Positions 1 to 11,175 of a stretch of DNA of 44,351 nucleotides are shown here, one piece after another; positions within the stretch are counted from its first letter, which is position 1, and each line of letters begins with the position of its first letter. The DNA is taken from assembly GCA_021029095.1 (NCBI GenBank), contig JAJOHG010000214.1, positions 1 through 44,351 of the forward strand, in the 5' to 3' direction. The notes below the pieces were generated by a model. That model made no database searches. It was given only the letters and a program-made list of their open reading frames with translations, and had not been told where the DNA came from. The stretch comes from Phellopilus nigrolimitatus (Eukaryota > Basidiomycota > Agaricomycetes > Hymenochaetales > Hymenochaetaceae). The position numbers were made by a program, and so were the translations under genes.

Positions 1-1617
1 CGCCTTCAAGCGGCGACTCGAAGATCCTCATGGAGTGCCTCGCTGAGCTGTCCGTGCATTCTCTCTTTGCAGCTGGTGGCCTCGGATTGACATTGAACTC
101 CCTCATGGTACAGATATCTAACCAATCGTCAGCCAGGAAAGGCTCTGCCGTACGTGCTCCGCCTGCGGAGGCCAAACGTCTTCGACCTCATCCGCGAGAA
201 CAACCTGTTTACGGACGTGCAGGACCAGGCGCTCCTGCTTGTCGAGTTTGACCAGGAGCCTTTGAAGCAGCGGAAAGAGGCGGGCGAGGATACGCAAGGG
301 CGGAGCCCGGCGATCGCGCTCCTCGTGGACCACACGTTCTCTATTCCCGTAAGTCGCGCGGCCTGTGTCATCTCACTCTTTGATAAACTCCTGATGACGG
401 CGATCGCAGGTCCCGCGCGTCGTGCAGCAACTACAGAGCCGGCCGTACTTCCTCTACCTGTACCTCGACGCGCTTTTCGAGAAGGACCCGCACCTCGCGT
501 CCGACTTTGCTGACCACCAGGTGCAGCTGTACGCGGAGTTCGCACCGCGCCGCCTGGTCGACTTCCTCCGCGCAAGCAATTATTATAGCCTTGAAAAGGT
601 AGCTTCTTTTTTGTTTGAAAATGCAATTATCTGACGCTAACTGGGGATGCATTGCAGGCGTATAATGCCTGCAAGGAGCGGGATTACGTGCCGGAGATGG
701 TGTTCTTACTCGGGCGTATGGGCAACAACAAACAGGCGTTGACGCTGATCATCGAGCGACTGGGCGACGTCAATCGGGTACGTGGCAATAACCAACCGTA
801 TTAGATTGCTGAAGTGCTGACTGCCACGACTGGCAGGCTATCGATTTTGCCAAAGAGCAGAACGACGACGATCTGTGGGAGGACCTCTTGCGCTACTCCG
901 AGACGCGACCAGGTCAGTTCCTTCCCCGTTCTCAAGCAGTTCACCAAGCTCACTTTTGCCTTCCCGCCAGCCTTCATCCGCGGCCTGCTCGAGAATGTTG
1001 GGGCAGAGATCGACCCGATCCGGCTGATCCGCCGCATCAAGAACGGGCTGGAGATCCCGGGCTTGAAGGAAGCGCTGATCCAGATCCTGCAGGCGTTCCA
1101 CCTGCAGATCTCGCTGCTCGAGGGCTGCCAGACGATCCTCGCAGGCGACTGCGGCACGCTCGCCCGGCGGCTACACAAGGGCCAGACGCAAGGCTTCTTC
1201 GAGACTGGTAAGTGCCTCTTTTTGGTTTCAGCGATAATGTTGGACGCTGACATTTTCTGACTTGCTTTTTTTACCCCCTGCTGAAATTACGGATTTGCTA
1301 GCTGCAACGCAATGTCCGGTCTGTGCCGAACCACTGCATGCGGGCCCCGCGGGCGCGACGATGCTCTTTCTGTGCAGACATGTCGTGCACCTGCGCTGCG
1401 TGAAAGGCACAGGGCCCGCGCGTCCTCCGGACGCGGTCCTCGCGCGGATAGGCGGCTCGAGGCAGGACGTTGGCGAGAAGATCGCATTGTGCGTTACGTC
1501 CTGTTGTACTTTGATTCCCCTTGGATTGACTTGCATCGCAGTGCTGCGATGGTCCGTGGACGTATGGATCAGGGGTGCCCGGTATGCCATAAGCGCGACG
1601 AGGGCGATCGGACATGA
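1..1617 (+). CDS. vps41: Vacuolar protein sorting protein 41 (HOPS subunit), 3' part
   Basis: C-terminal part of Vps41, the HOPS tethering subunit that acts with Rab7/Ypt7 in fusion at the vacuole. The gene is cut by the window start. Exons read in frame: 1-49 (codons from base 3), 114-348, 410-598, 658-777, 837-912, 971-1207, 1302-1488, 1542-1617. Family-typical blocks are KALPYVLRLRRPNVFDL, DFLRASNYYSLEKAYNA, MGNNKQALTLIIERLGDV, AIDFAKEQNDDDLWEDLL and LLENVGAEIDPIRLI, which form the clathrin-heavy-chain-type helical repeat. The C-terminus is a RING-H2 domain: CPVC, then CRHVVHLRC, then CPVC at the end. The last cysteine pair lies in the final 76-nt exon, so correct splicing of that exon completes the RING. 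It is tail-to-tail with SKI8, 169 bp away. Identification is firm; only the missing 5' end is unknown. Confidence 0.93.
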
Positions 1618-1786
1618 TACTTTTTTCTCCCTTTCTGCCTCCTTTTCTTATACCATCTGTCGAGGATCTCGCTTTCTCTATTATGTTTTTCATATTATGT
1701 ATTCGCATGCATACCATCTGTACAACGCGCCCATTTTGCACAACCAATCGATCATAATTAGACATACTTTTTGCTAAACAGCTGCG

Positions 1787-3069
1787 TCAGGCGGCCCCTG
1801 CGCCCCTCCACCACTTCACGAGGCCGTCCTCACCGGCGGAGACGAACGCGCCTGCGGAGCCTGGAGTGACGTTTGGGCGCCAGGCGACGGACCAGACCTC
1901 GCCGGTGTCCTTCACGGTCGAGACGGCCGCGCGTGCGGCGACGTCCCACACCTTGATCGTCTTATCCGCCGAGCTGCGCGCCGCGAGAAGTCAGATTCGT
2001 CAAATTCAGGGCGGTGGTGGACGCACCCAGATAACGCAAGCCGTCCGTCTGGCGACAGCGCGGCGCTGAGGACCCACGACGCGTGGCCCACGAGCGCCGC
2101 GACCGCGCCGCCCCCGCCCCGCGCCGACCCGGCGGACCCGGCACGCACATCAAAGAGCGTGAGGCGGCGGTCGTCCGATGCAGAGAGCAGCAGCGCGCCG
2201 TCCGCGGACCACGCGAGCGCGCGCACGGGCGCGGCGTGCGCGGTGTACGTCGCGACGAGCGCGTGCGCGGCGAGGTCGAAGAGGAAGAGCTGCCCCGTCT
2301 CGAGCGCGAGCGCGACGCGCGCGCCGTCGGGGCTCTCGAGTAGTTCGTTCAGCTTGCTTCGGGGCGGGGCAGGGAGGAGTGGGAGGGGGGACGTACGTGT
2401 GCGATGGCCATGCCGAACTTCTTCCGCCCGCTGTCCATGCTCGCGAGGCGCGCGCCGAAGGTGTCCGGCGCGGCCGAGTGCACGGACACGCCGCCCGCGG
2501 CGCCCGTCGCGGCGTACGTCTCGCCGGTCGGGTGGAGCGACACGCCCCACGCTGCGCGGCGCCGTCAGCTCCGCACGTCCACGTCGGCGATCAAGCAGCG
2601 GGCGGGGCACGCACCAGGCTCGCCCGGGTCCTTCTCGCGCACGAAGCTGTCGTGCGCGCCGACGAGCACGTCGGCGTCGAGGTCCCACAGCGCCGTGTGG
2701 CCCTCGAGGGTGTTGTACAGCGCGCGCGCGCCGCCGCCGCACGCGGGCGCGTCGGCGACGGAGAGCGAGACGACGCCGAGCGGGTGCGCCGGGCGCGCGG
2801 AGACGCTCTGGCCCGAGGCTGCGTCCCACTGCCTCACGCTGCCGTCGGCGGAGGCGGAGACGACGCGGTCGGCGGCGGTCCAGTGGACGGCCCAGACGGC
2901 GTCGGCGTGCTCTGGTTGACGTGAATAAGATATTTAATATTTATTTTGCTCGATGGAGGAGGTGCAGACTTTCTGTGGAATCGTGTGCGTGTAGGTATTG
3001 CAGGCTCTGTGTGTGAAGATTGATAGTCAGAATTTGAACATTCGGTATAACTTGAGTTTTACTCGCCAT
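1787..3069 (-). CDS. ski8: SKI8/WDR61-like WD40 repeat protein
   Basis: WD40 propeller protein resembling Ski8/WDR61, the scaffold subunit of the Ski complex that feeds RNA to the cytoplasmic exosome; Ski8 also has a meiotic role in some fungi. Exons on the minus strand: 2911-2615, 2551-2397, 2334-2027, 1973-1787, with introns of 63, 62 and 53 nt. Visible blades include HADAVWAVHW, AWGVSLHPTGETYAATG, FGMAIAHSPDGARVALALE, AHAAPVRALAWSADG, GHASWVLSAALSPDGRLA, SADKTIKVWDVAA and SAGEDGLVKWWRG. The start is uncertain. An ATG at 3069 with donor GT at 3062 joins exon 2 in frame through a 151-nt intron and gives 317 residues, near the usual family length. That intron is longer than its neighbours, so another 5' exon is possible. 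The gene is very GC-rich, which makes long spurious Arg-rich frames on the opposite strand. Confidence 0.85.
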
Positions 3070-3318
3070 CGGTGTTGCAAGTGAGTGTCTACTAAGGAGA
3101 TGTCACGCCCTGTCGCGGTTGGTCGCGCACTCGAAATGAAATTAAGGGCGCACATCCACCCGACGATATGTAATATATAGTACTACCAGAAATATGCAAG
3201 AGTGAAGAAGGAGAAATACAATGGAGTCCCGATACCGAACAATATATCACGAAAGCAAGAAAGCGAACGAACAGCAGAAATATTGAATGCACACGCGCGG
3301 TGCCGCCGCGCTCACGAC

Positions 3319-5369
3319 TCACGACTCCACGCTGATTGCCCCGTCCACGGCGTCTGGCGGATCCCGCCATTCATCGTCATCCCCCCGCCCCGCACCGTCC
3401 ATGCGCATATCCATGTCTACGTCCACATCTACGTCCATGTCCATCGCCCCCGCGGCACGCTGCAACTGCATCCGGCTCGGCGGCGCACTCACCCCGTTAA
3501 GGCCCCTCACCCTGCTCACGTTCATGTTCGCGCCCATAATCACGCCCCCGCCCACGCTCGCACCCACATTCGGCCGCGCCGCGCCTCCCCCGCCCCCACC
3601 GCCCTCGCGCATCACGACCGTGCGCAGCGCCGGGTCCCACACCGCCGCGCTGTGGAAGAACCGCCGTCCGTGCCCGTGCTCGTCGTCCGCGTCCGCCGTT
3701 TTCTCCGACGGCGCGAGCAGGCTCATGCGCTGCGCGTACCGGTGTGGGTAGAGGTGTCGCCGACCTCCGATCCGGCTGCCGCTCGCCGCCGACCGCGCGT
3801 CGTCGTCCGCCTCTCCATCCGAGTCGGACAAAGGCGACTCTGGCCCGTCGTCCGAGCTCGACGAGGATTCGTTTCGCCGCAGGTTGAACACCCGCCGGAA
3901 TTGCTCTACGAGTTTTCAGGTCAGGCTCGGAATCCTGCTATTAGAAGGGGATAGCACTCACGTCCGAGCTTGTCGTCCAGCTCTCGCGACTCCTGATGCT
4001 CTTCGACTTGCATGGACGAGAAGCCGAGATGCTCCCCGAGGCTCTCTCCAGGCACTTCATGCATTTGTACGGACGGCGCAAAGGGGAGCCCAGCTATCTG
4101 CTTGAAGATTTGCTCTCTGGAGGAAAATGAGATAAAGCCGAGTAAAACCGACATTTGATACTCACTTTATGCTCTCCAGATATCCGTCTTTTGGGTTGCA
4201 ATCATCCATGTTGTTCTCCGCCACCTCGAGACGGTATCGCGGCCCGAACCACTCGAAGTAAGCGTTCCAAGGAAGATTCCTGTCGATGGTATCTTCGATC
4301 CCGAGCGCACATGCGGTCTCGTACGCCCAAGCGCGCGAGACGTTTTTAATGGTGTACCCACCCCCGCCAAGGAGTATGAGCGGCAGTCCGGACTTGCGCA
4401 GGTACTGGACACAGTTAGCGTGGCCCTCCATTGTGAGGTTGAAGCAGCCAAGCTTGTCGCCAGACAGCGAGTCGGCGCCGCACTGGAGCACGACCGCGGA
4501 GGGCTGGAACCATTCGAGGATGCGCTGGATGACGGGCTCGAACACGCTTTTGAACGCGCCGTCCGTTAGGCCGTCGCGGAGAGGCACATTGACCGCGTAG
4601 CCCAGACCGTGGTCGCGACCGTGGTCGTCGACATGGCCCGTGCCGGGGAAGTACTCGCCGAACTTGTGGAACGAGCACGTGAGCACGCGGTCCGTCGTGT
4701 AGAACGCCTCCTCGACGCCGTCGCCGTGGTGGCAGTCGATGTCGACGTAAAGCACGCGCGGGAACGTGCGCAGCAGCTCGAGCACCGCGAGCACGATGTC
4801 GTTCACGTAGCAGAACCCGGACGCCTCGCGCTTCTTCGCGTGGTGCAGCCCGCCCGCCCAGTTCACCGCGATGTCCGCCGCACCCGCCGCCACGCGCTTC
4901 GCCGCGTCGATCGACCCGCCCGCGGAGATCGTGCAGAACTCGAAGATGCCCTCGAACGCCGGGTTGTCCTCGCCTACAAGAACTATATTTTGTGCGTCAG
5001 CGCCAACAGTGCTTAAGAAGTCGGATAGAAGGCAGGGGCGCCTACTCACAGCGCGAGCCGTGCAGAGTCATCTCCTCCGCCGTCTCGGGCGAGACGCGGC
5101 TGAGGAAGTGGATGTACTCGTCCGTGTGAAACGCGGTCATGTTCTCCGGGCTCGCGCGCCGCGGCCGCAGGACGTGCATCTTGTCGAGCATGCCGTACGC
5201 CGACACGAGGTCGTGCGTCATCCGCATGCGGTGCGGCTTCATCGGGTGCCCGAGCCCGTACGAAAATAGGCCGACATCATCTGTGCAGTTAAGCATCAGT
5301 GAAACGTCAGAACATGTTCGGGGTGGGTTGCTCACTGTCGTAGTAGTAGGATACTCTCCGCTTCGACAT
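3319..5369 (-). CDS. Class I (RPD3-type) histone deacetylase
   Basis: Zinc-dependent lysine deacetylase of class I, acting on histones in nuclear corepressor complexes. Five exons: 5369-5336, 5280-5050, 4982-4166, 4116-3962, 3905-3319, encoding 607 residues, all phases consistent. The start [12 protein letters not shown] is typical of the family. Catalytic features are all present: HPMKPHR near the N-terminus, the His135-His136 dyad in GGLHHAKK, Asp171 and His173 in DIDCHHGDG, Asp259 in CGADSLSGD and Tyr298 in GGGGYT. Blocks such as [20 protein letters not shown] look closer to RPD3 than to yeast HOS2, but assignment within class I is not certain. Beyond the domain (about residue 410 on) is a fungal extension with Ser/Asp stretches, a Gly run and an alternating Asp-Met/Asp-Val tract. 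Head of the gene is at 5369; its 3' end lies 250 bp from the SKI8 start. Confidence 0.93.
3399..3446 (-). repeat. Hexanucleotide-like microsatellite inside the HDAC last exon
   Basis: Degenerate repeats of a GTCCAT/GTCTAC-like hexamer on the plus strand. On the coding (minus) strand they encode an alternating Asp-Met/Asp-Val tract near the protein C-terminus. Such tracts change length easily. Confidence 0.7.
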
Positions 5370-5405
5370 GAGTGGGTGTATGCGTGGTAGCTTCAGCTAC
5401 AGACC

Positions 5406-5594
5406 TCAGGCTGCACTTTGTTTATTAGGACAGAGAAGGAAACCAGAGTATATACGTGCCGAATCGTAGCCGACGGCGTTGCTGGCGGTGAGCTCGAGGG
5501 TCCAGACAGCGAGCAAGCCGTCGTGCTCGTCGTCGTCGAAGGATGGCACGAACGTGCACGTGTTCTCGAAAACGCCAGAGACGCGTCGTCCCAA
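5406..5594 (-). other. Weak coding-like patch, unidentified
   Basis: The 857-bp spacer between the divergent HDAC and the membrane-protein gene holds a short minus-strand frame. It reads like protein (FENTCTFVPSF, LLAVWTLELTASN, SGFLLCPNKQS) but has no upstream exon I can join and resembles no family I know. It could be a gene relic or chance. The rest of the spacer (5370-5405 and 5595-6226) shows only the palindrome described separately and presumed 5' regions. Confidence 0.15.
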
Positions 5595-5707
5595 TTTGGA
5601 TTGCTTTTCTCATCTGCGAACGCGTCGGCGCGTCGTCGAGTACGTAATCGAATTGCACTTTTTCTACTCTCTTTACCCGTCACGACAAGTTGAACAGTGG
5701 ACCGCGC

Positions 5708-5739
5708 GGAAATCCGAGAAGTACACTTCTCGGATTTCC
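5708..5739. repeat. Perfect 15-bp inverted repeat with 2-nt spacer
   Basis: The arms GGAAATCCGAGAAGT (5708-5722) and its exact reverse complement (5725-5739) are separated by AC. It lies in the spacer between two divergently transcribed genes. A cruciform, a dimeric regulator site or a transposon footprint are all possible. Confidence 0.85.
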
Positions 5740-6226
5740 ATACACATAACTTGATCTCATACACTCGTCAAGTTTATCTCATGAAAGGTACAAGATCAAG
5801 GGCTTACCTTTACCTCCTTGCGAAGGAGTGAATCTTCAGTAACTTGTCATGGTGGCAATATCTTCTCGACTGGATTTGGGACGAAACTGCAAATCCTGCA
5901 TCTCTCTGATCTTTCTGTCATAGGACCTGACACAATCGTGTATAGCTTTTCAGGATGAGCTCTCGTCTATCGATTCATTCTCTTGTTTCGTCAACATCCG
6001 TTTTGGCTATGCTGCTTATTGATGCGCGTCAATATGGTGATTTCGGAGATTGGGCTGTTTCGCATCAGTAATACAGAACATGCAGACCCACGCATTCTTT
6101 TTCGACGGCTTTGGCTAGCTTCTGCGACCTTCGAGGGCCGGTACACTGCTCCTTTCTCTCCTCGATCCTGTTATAACGCCCAACTCAGTTTCTGAGCTTT
6201 ACGATCCAAGTATATCGCACTCAACT

Positions 6227-7263
6227 ATGATGGACACTGAGCAATATGGAGAGCTCCACGAGTTGGATAACGTCAAAGCAAGCCCGCATGTGCCGCCCGC
6301 ATCGGATACTGTGCAGCCCTTGTCGCACTCAGGCTCGAAATCATCGCTTCGAGATCGGCAGCTCCGAGAGCGACAGCATGTTGACGCAGCACCCATTGAA
6401 CCCGGCAGCAAAAGTAAAAACGTAAAACATCGTTCACACAAAACATTCTTAACCACCTATTGCCGCAGCCGAACTTGCATATCTTCGGGAAATGGCCGGG
6501 CATCTCAGTGCATTTGCATCAACGCGAGAGCAAGACGAACGCGAAGCGAAGAAAAGCACAAAAGCCAACTATAGGGCCCAGGCTTTCTCCTCTCTTGCGG
6601 TTGTCGTGAGTGCGTTTCTTGTATTATCATATAACTCTCGATTCTGAGAAAAACGTTTTGGACCTATAGTCTGTCTTCCTCGCTTCCCTAGCCGTCGCGT
6701 TTTTGTCTTTGGTGAATGACACGATCAGCGACCGCGACGCAGGTTCGCAAGGCAAGATGAGCGACAGAGTCACCATTGCGCTCTGCTACACAACAACAAT
6801 ATTTTCTCTGATCGATACGGTTGTCCTTGGCTTGCTAGGCCTCAGCCCGGTTTTCAAAGAACAGGCCGACGCCGACGACGAGTCAGATCTTTCATCCCTT
6901 GAGTCAGGGAGTCGAGCAAGTCGGTCTACGGACAGTCTCTCCGCTGCACCTGAATCTGCGTCGGCTAGTGCACATGGGGACGTACGCGACGGGAGCTCGT
7001 TTGTAGATGGGAAAGATTGGGCCGATGGATGGAGTCAGTATAGGACGAACATGATGAAGACGAGTGCCTTGTTTCTGGTCGTATTCGTCACTATGAGCAC
7101 TCTCTTGTTGGCGACGGAGACGTTCTTGATAGCTTTGCTGGTATTCGTGTGGGCGGAGCAATCGCTCGCCGTCGCCATTGTAGCGACAGTGTCGTTCCTG
7201 TACTCTGCGGTTCTACTAAGCACAGTGGGTCTTTTAATTGCAGTTCGCTCACACTGGATATGA
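6227..7263 (+). CDS. Multi-pass membrane protein of unknown function
   Basis: A 305-residue protein from exons 6227-6413, 6469-6605 and 6670-7263; both introns (55 and 64 nt) preserve the frame. The first ATG of MMDTEQYGELHEL is used. The N-terminal ~110 residues are hydrophilic and charged (ELAYLREMAGHLSAF, EQDEREAKKSTKAN). Membrane segments follow: SVFLASLAVAFLSLV, an ALCYTTTIFSLIDTVVLGLL stretch, then after a Ser/Asp-rich loop (SDLSSLESGSRAS) three close hydrophobic segments up to the C-terminus (SALFLVVFVTMSTLLLA, TFLIALLVFVWA, AVLLSTVGLLIAV). I recognise no named family. The layout resembles the many orphan basidiomycete membrane proteins. The gene is real by structure; its function is not inferable. 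Confidence 0.78.
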
Positions 7264-7714
7264 TGATATACGTGTACTGCGGCGCGCTGAAGCGGATTGG
7301 TTTGAGGAGGATCGAAATAGTCAAGTGCCTAACTAACTAATAACTATTGAAATATACTTTGTTCGCTTAATGGTTATCATTTTATCCTTCGGCAATTTTT
7401 GTTATGTGTTGAAGAATGAAAAAGCCATCTTTTGTCCAATGCTGAGATTTGAGCGAATGCAACGCCAAATTCAAAATGTATGATAGTAGGGAGTCAGCAC
7501 AGCTTCTGTCTCGATTCTTGAGGCGTCTATCCAGCGTCTATCATGACATGTATCAAGATCATTGCTTCTAGCAAGGAACGATGCTGCACTGCCAATTTTC
7601 GGCGGTCCCGCACGGTGCGGCGTAGTTGCCCCAGAGTACCGCTCCGACAGATCAAATCATTTAAAAGCCCCTTCTTCATGCGATGCCATCACTTTCTGAC
7701 GCATTTCGCAAACG

Positions 7715-8703
7715 ATGTCCGACATTGTGGCCCACATTCTCCGCATCGACATCGAGCGCCGATGTTATCGAGACTACAGAAACCCTCTGAAGCATGACAC
7801 GCGGAGATGGCGCGAATCTGTCTTCTGTCTTTTGGATCTCGGGATTACACTTCTTTTTTCTATGAAAGGAAGTCCTTGACAAAAGGCTATCGCCTTGACG
7901 CTGTAACATATCCAGTAGGTCTTTGTTCTTCTTCAAACCTTCAGGTCTGACGTTAGTTTCACGACTCACTACATTCAAATCCTGTGCTTTGGCGTGAATG
8001 CGCACTGGGATAGCGGAGCGAACCAGAAGGCGATAAAAGTGCTTTGTCTGATCACATCGAAATCCAAGAAAACATACGACGACGTATGGACTGCACTGTG
8101 AATTCGATTCCGGTAAGAACCAGAATGGATGAAAAGGCTGTATATTTACTATTTATTTTTCCTGCAGCTAGACCAGCGTATGACTCGTCGAACGTGAAAT
8201 CCAATGGCAGGAGACGCAATAGACCTTGACGACGACGTCAACGACGGCCAGCTTCGCTCCTGCTTCCATGAGTCCTTCGAAGACAGTGTGGAGACCGCCA
8301 TTGAAAACTTTCAGTACAAGCTGAAGAAGCCGAAGGAAATTTAAGATCCAAGTACGCATACAACGTGAGTCGGCTCGTTCTTTTACTCTGTAGTTGTTAC
8401 TACTTTTTTTTTCGGATCCCCTCGATTGAACCTGTGCTGTCATGTGAAGGTTAAGAGGGGTTTCGCACAATCCTGCAGACCACCACCGTGTTTGTCGATA
8501 ATCGAATCCACGCTCTGCTTGGAGAGAACTTCAAGGATTATGTCCCTAGAGGAATTCATGAACTGTCTTCCGAGACACTTGCCAATCTTTCCACCAGTGT
8601 CAGCGATGCTCCTGAATATCACCGAATATCGACACTCCATCCGTGCTCGAAAACTTGCTTACGAGTACAAATAACTCACCCTCCAAAGCCTGAAGATGAC
8701 TAG
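7715..8703 (+). pseudogene. Possible degraded gene(s) in a gene-poor stretch
   Basis: Within the 1.9-kb gap 7264-9139 there are several short protein-like frames that I cannot join into one gene. They are MSDIVAHILRIDIERRCY at 7715, DHIEIQENIRRRMDC near 8045 (followed by a clean GTAAGA..TGCAG intron to 8168), MAGDAIDLDDDVNDGQL at 8204-8344, and VDNRIHALLGENFKDYV at about 8490-8703. Stops interrupt each shortly after. This could be one decayed gene or two small genes with missed exons. No family was recognised. The rest of the gap is AT-rich. Confidence 0.25.
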
Positions 8704-8804
8704 AGGTGGGGAATACACGAAATTCTAGCGGCTAACCATCAAATCCCGTGTGCACCTCATAGCGACTTCTCCAAGCTGTCGCTTTTGACTCCGATACTAA
8801 TTGG

Positions 8805-8827
8805 CATATGGTATTCAATACCATATG
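8805..8827. repeat. 23-nt palindrome around CATATGGTATT
   Basis: CATATGGTATT and its exact reverse complement are separated by one C. It lies about 310 bp upstream of the F-box-like gene start, in AT-rich spacer DNA. Confidence 0.8.
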
Positions 8828-9014
8828 TCCTAGCTTCAGAAAGGCATTGCTTGTCTCTCGTTTTTTCTCTCGACTTCTGTAATACAAGCCTGGTGAAGTA
8901 AAAGAAATTGCGAAGTCAGGTATAGTTTATTATACTCATATTGCCTAACCTGCATATGTACTAATGCGTAAGTTCTTTCAATGCATAGCTAAATTTGGAG
9001 GCTGACCTATGCAT

Positions 9015-9021
9015 TATAAAG
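9015..9021 (+). promoter_or_regulatory. TATA-like element of the F-box gene
   Basis: TATAAAG stands 119 bp upstream of the ATG at 9140, followed by a C/T-rich leader, a usual arrangement in basidiomycete core promoters. Confidence 0.4.
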
Positions 9022-9139
9022 GCATCATCCGAATGGCATCAAACTTAATCTCGCCACATCCACGCTCACGATCAGAGCATACGCAAGCCCTTGTTCAAAT
9101 CTCACACTCACTTTCACTCTCCGTCTAGTACTTGCCACC

Positions 9140-10997
9140 ATGGAATTCGAAGCTGTCGTGACTGCGGATATCGGAGTCATCAGAGCATTAAGAAGGGCTT
9201 TGCGAAGGCTCGAGCGCTACGACGGCGTTTTTGATAGTGACCACACCACTGTATGGCCGGAGACAGACAGCGACGCGTAAGCAGATACTAAAAGGAATGC
9301 CCGGGGTATTGCTGATGGAGTGCGTCTGCAGGACTCTTGCGGGATCTTCCGCGACCGCAAGCCAGCAGTATGAAGCAGCCAGATCCTACGTGACTGATTT
9401 GAAGAACCAACAAGAGCTCTTAGAGCGTCTTCAGATCGTCCTAGAAGCGCGCATAGCCATTCTAGAATTTGATCTTGAAGATCTCGAGCGCCTTTTGGTC
9501 AGCAAACCAACCGTGGAGCGTCTTCCAGAGGTCCCCGATCTTCCCAAGGAAGAGCCTTCCGATCTGTCCAGTGAAATTCTCCGAGAGGTACCTGTTAGCA
9601 AATTCCCCAACGAGCTACGCAGTGAAGTGCTGTCTCTCATTTTCAAGCATTGTGTCACTGACGCGGGAAATGATCTTCCCCGAGAGCAATTATCGTTGGG
9701 CAGCGTTTGTCGGCTTTTTCGTACAGAGGCACTCAAAACACCAGTCCTTTGGTCAGTTATCAGTTCTTCGATGTCCATGGAGAGACTGGAGACACAGCTT
9801 CGTCGTTCCAAATCCGAAAGACTCTTAGTTTGCATCTCAGACGCACCTGTTTCTTCAGGCAATCAGCAAAATTCGCGTGTTGAACGAGTCAAACGGATAC
9901 TTTTGGAATCTTCCCGATGGTCATCGCTGAAGCTGCGCGGAAATCCACACATCATCTCCGATATCAAGCCTTTTCCTTACCTCCCCGTTCTTCGAAATAT
10001 GGAGATCACAGCCGCGTCCGACAATGATTCAGATTTCAAGCAGGATTTTCCCAATTGGACTACGCCTTCACTGAAGTTCGCGCTGGCAGACAATTTTATA
10101 CCGCCAGTGTACTTCAGTTCCTCCTTAGTGACCTGCGATTTTTCTTGGCATGGCACGTTTTCCTTACAGACAAGACGGCTCGTTTATGCTTTGAGTCATA
10201 TCCCGTCATTACAGAATTTGGCACTGACATTTGCTATTGCAATCTACGAAAGACCACCAAATGGTGAGCTTTATCTGCGATAATCCGGAATTCCACTAAT
10301 TCTCCATGTAGAAAGAGTAAAGCCTTCCCGCCTGTTACTTCCTCAACTTCAAACTCTGGCAGTGACAATGTGTGGCTCGATTGTTCAGACGACCGGTCTA
10401 CGCGTTCTTTCGTGGATCTCAGCGCCTTCCCTCAAAACTTTGCACATCCAGTTGGTAGGCCCTCAGCCTACAACTGCTGACTACATTTCAAATCTATCTA
10501 TCTACGATACGCGGAAAGATGATGCCATCCGGAACTTGCTTGAACTTCCGCACTCTCTAGATTCTCTTCCCTCCCTGGAGGACTTATACTTTTGTTGCAA
10601 TTACTTCCAGCCAAAACGGTACGACTGCATCGGGAAGCTTTTGCTGATGATGCCTTCTCTGCGTCATCTGTGCTTCGATGCACCCTATCTGCAACCGCCC
10701 TGGAGGTTTCACAAAAGGGACACGGAAATGTCAAAAAGGAACTTGACTGATAAAGAAGTCAACTCTCTTTTATACTGGCATGATCCAATCACGTGGTTTG
10801 AGCTGCGAAACTGTGCCGCTGTAAAACGCGAATATCTCATCGAGCTCGCAGATCACATTCTTCGTACTCCAGAAGCAGCAGAAAACTTCAAGCTGCTTTC
10901 AATTTTAGGATGTCCAAACGTTTCGGCTGATGACGCGCACCACGTTCGTACTCGATTAGGCGGAAAGGATGTCTTTTGGACCCCTGTCGTTGCGTGA
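9140..10997 (+). CDS. F-box-like domain protein with leucine-rich C-terminus
   Basis: A 584-residue protein from exons 9140-9276, 9332-10263 and 10312-10997 (introns 55 and 48 nt, frames consistent). The ATG sits in GCCACCATGG, a strong start context. Residues ~60-110 form a likely coiled coil (LKNQQELLERLQIVLEARI). Next comes an F-box-like block around 135-185 (ELRSEVLSLIFKHC ... LGSVCRLFRTEALKTPVLW). The rest has irregular Leu-rich segments of the kind seen in Agaricomycete F-box proteins (LPVLRNMEI, PSLQNLALTF, PSLKTLHIQL, LPSLEDLYF, PSLRHLCF). These proteins are presumed substrate receptors of SCF ubiquitin ligases; that role is inferred from the family. It is unrelated in sequence to the two F-box genes at 22.7-24.4 and 37.8-39.4 kb. 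Confidence 0.82.
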
Positions 10998-11175
10998 TTA
11001 TAGCCCAATAATCAGTCCGTTCTTCGCTCTGGTCATCTACTCTCCACCGCCTTGAGTACAATGAATCTGGCTTCGCCTCGTACGTCATATGGAGTGGTTT
11101 TACACGAGCGCCATATTTGACATAGGCAGCGGTATCATTGACTCTCGATACTGGCTGTCGTCCTTTCGCCAGGAA

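Noticed and set aside
2083..3016. Several long Arg/Ala-rich open frames on the plus strand and a 305-codon frame on the minus strand
   Set aside because: They are by-products of very high GC content in the SKI8 gene. The minus-strand frame reads through two introns and switches out of the WD40 frame.
4609..5269. Plus-strand open frames opposite the histone deacetylase
   Set aside because: Antisense shadows of the catalytic domain; composition is Arg/Val/Glu-rich as expected from complementing its codons.
5983..6195. 70-codon frame upstream of the membrane-protein gene
   Set aside because: No start context, no family, and it lies where the promoter and leader of the downstream gene should be.
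8991..9020. AATGCATAG...CTATGCATT inverted 9-mers, resembling the ATGCAT boxes of the 21-22 kb MITEs
   Set aside because: Too short and no flanking TIR or TA duplication could be matched; probably chance in AT-rich DNA or an unrecognisable remnant.
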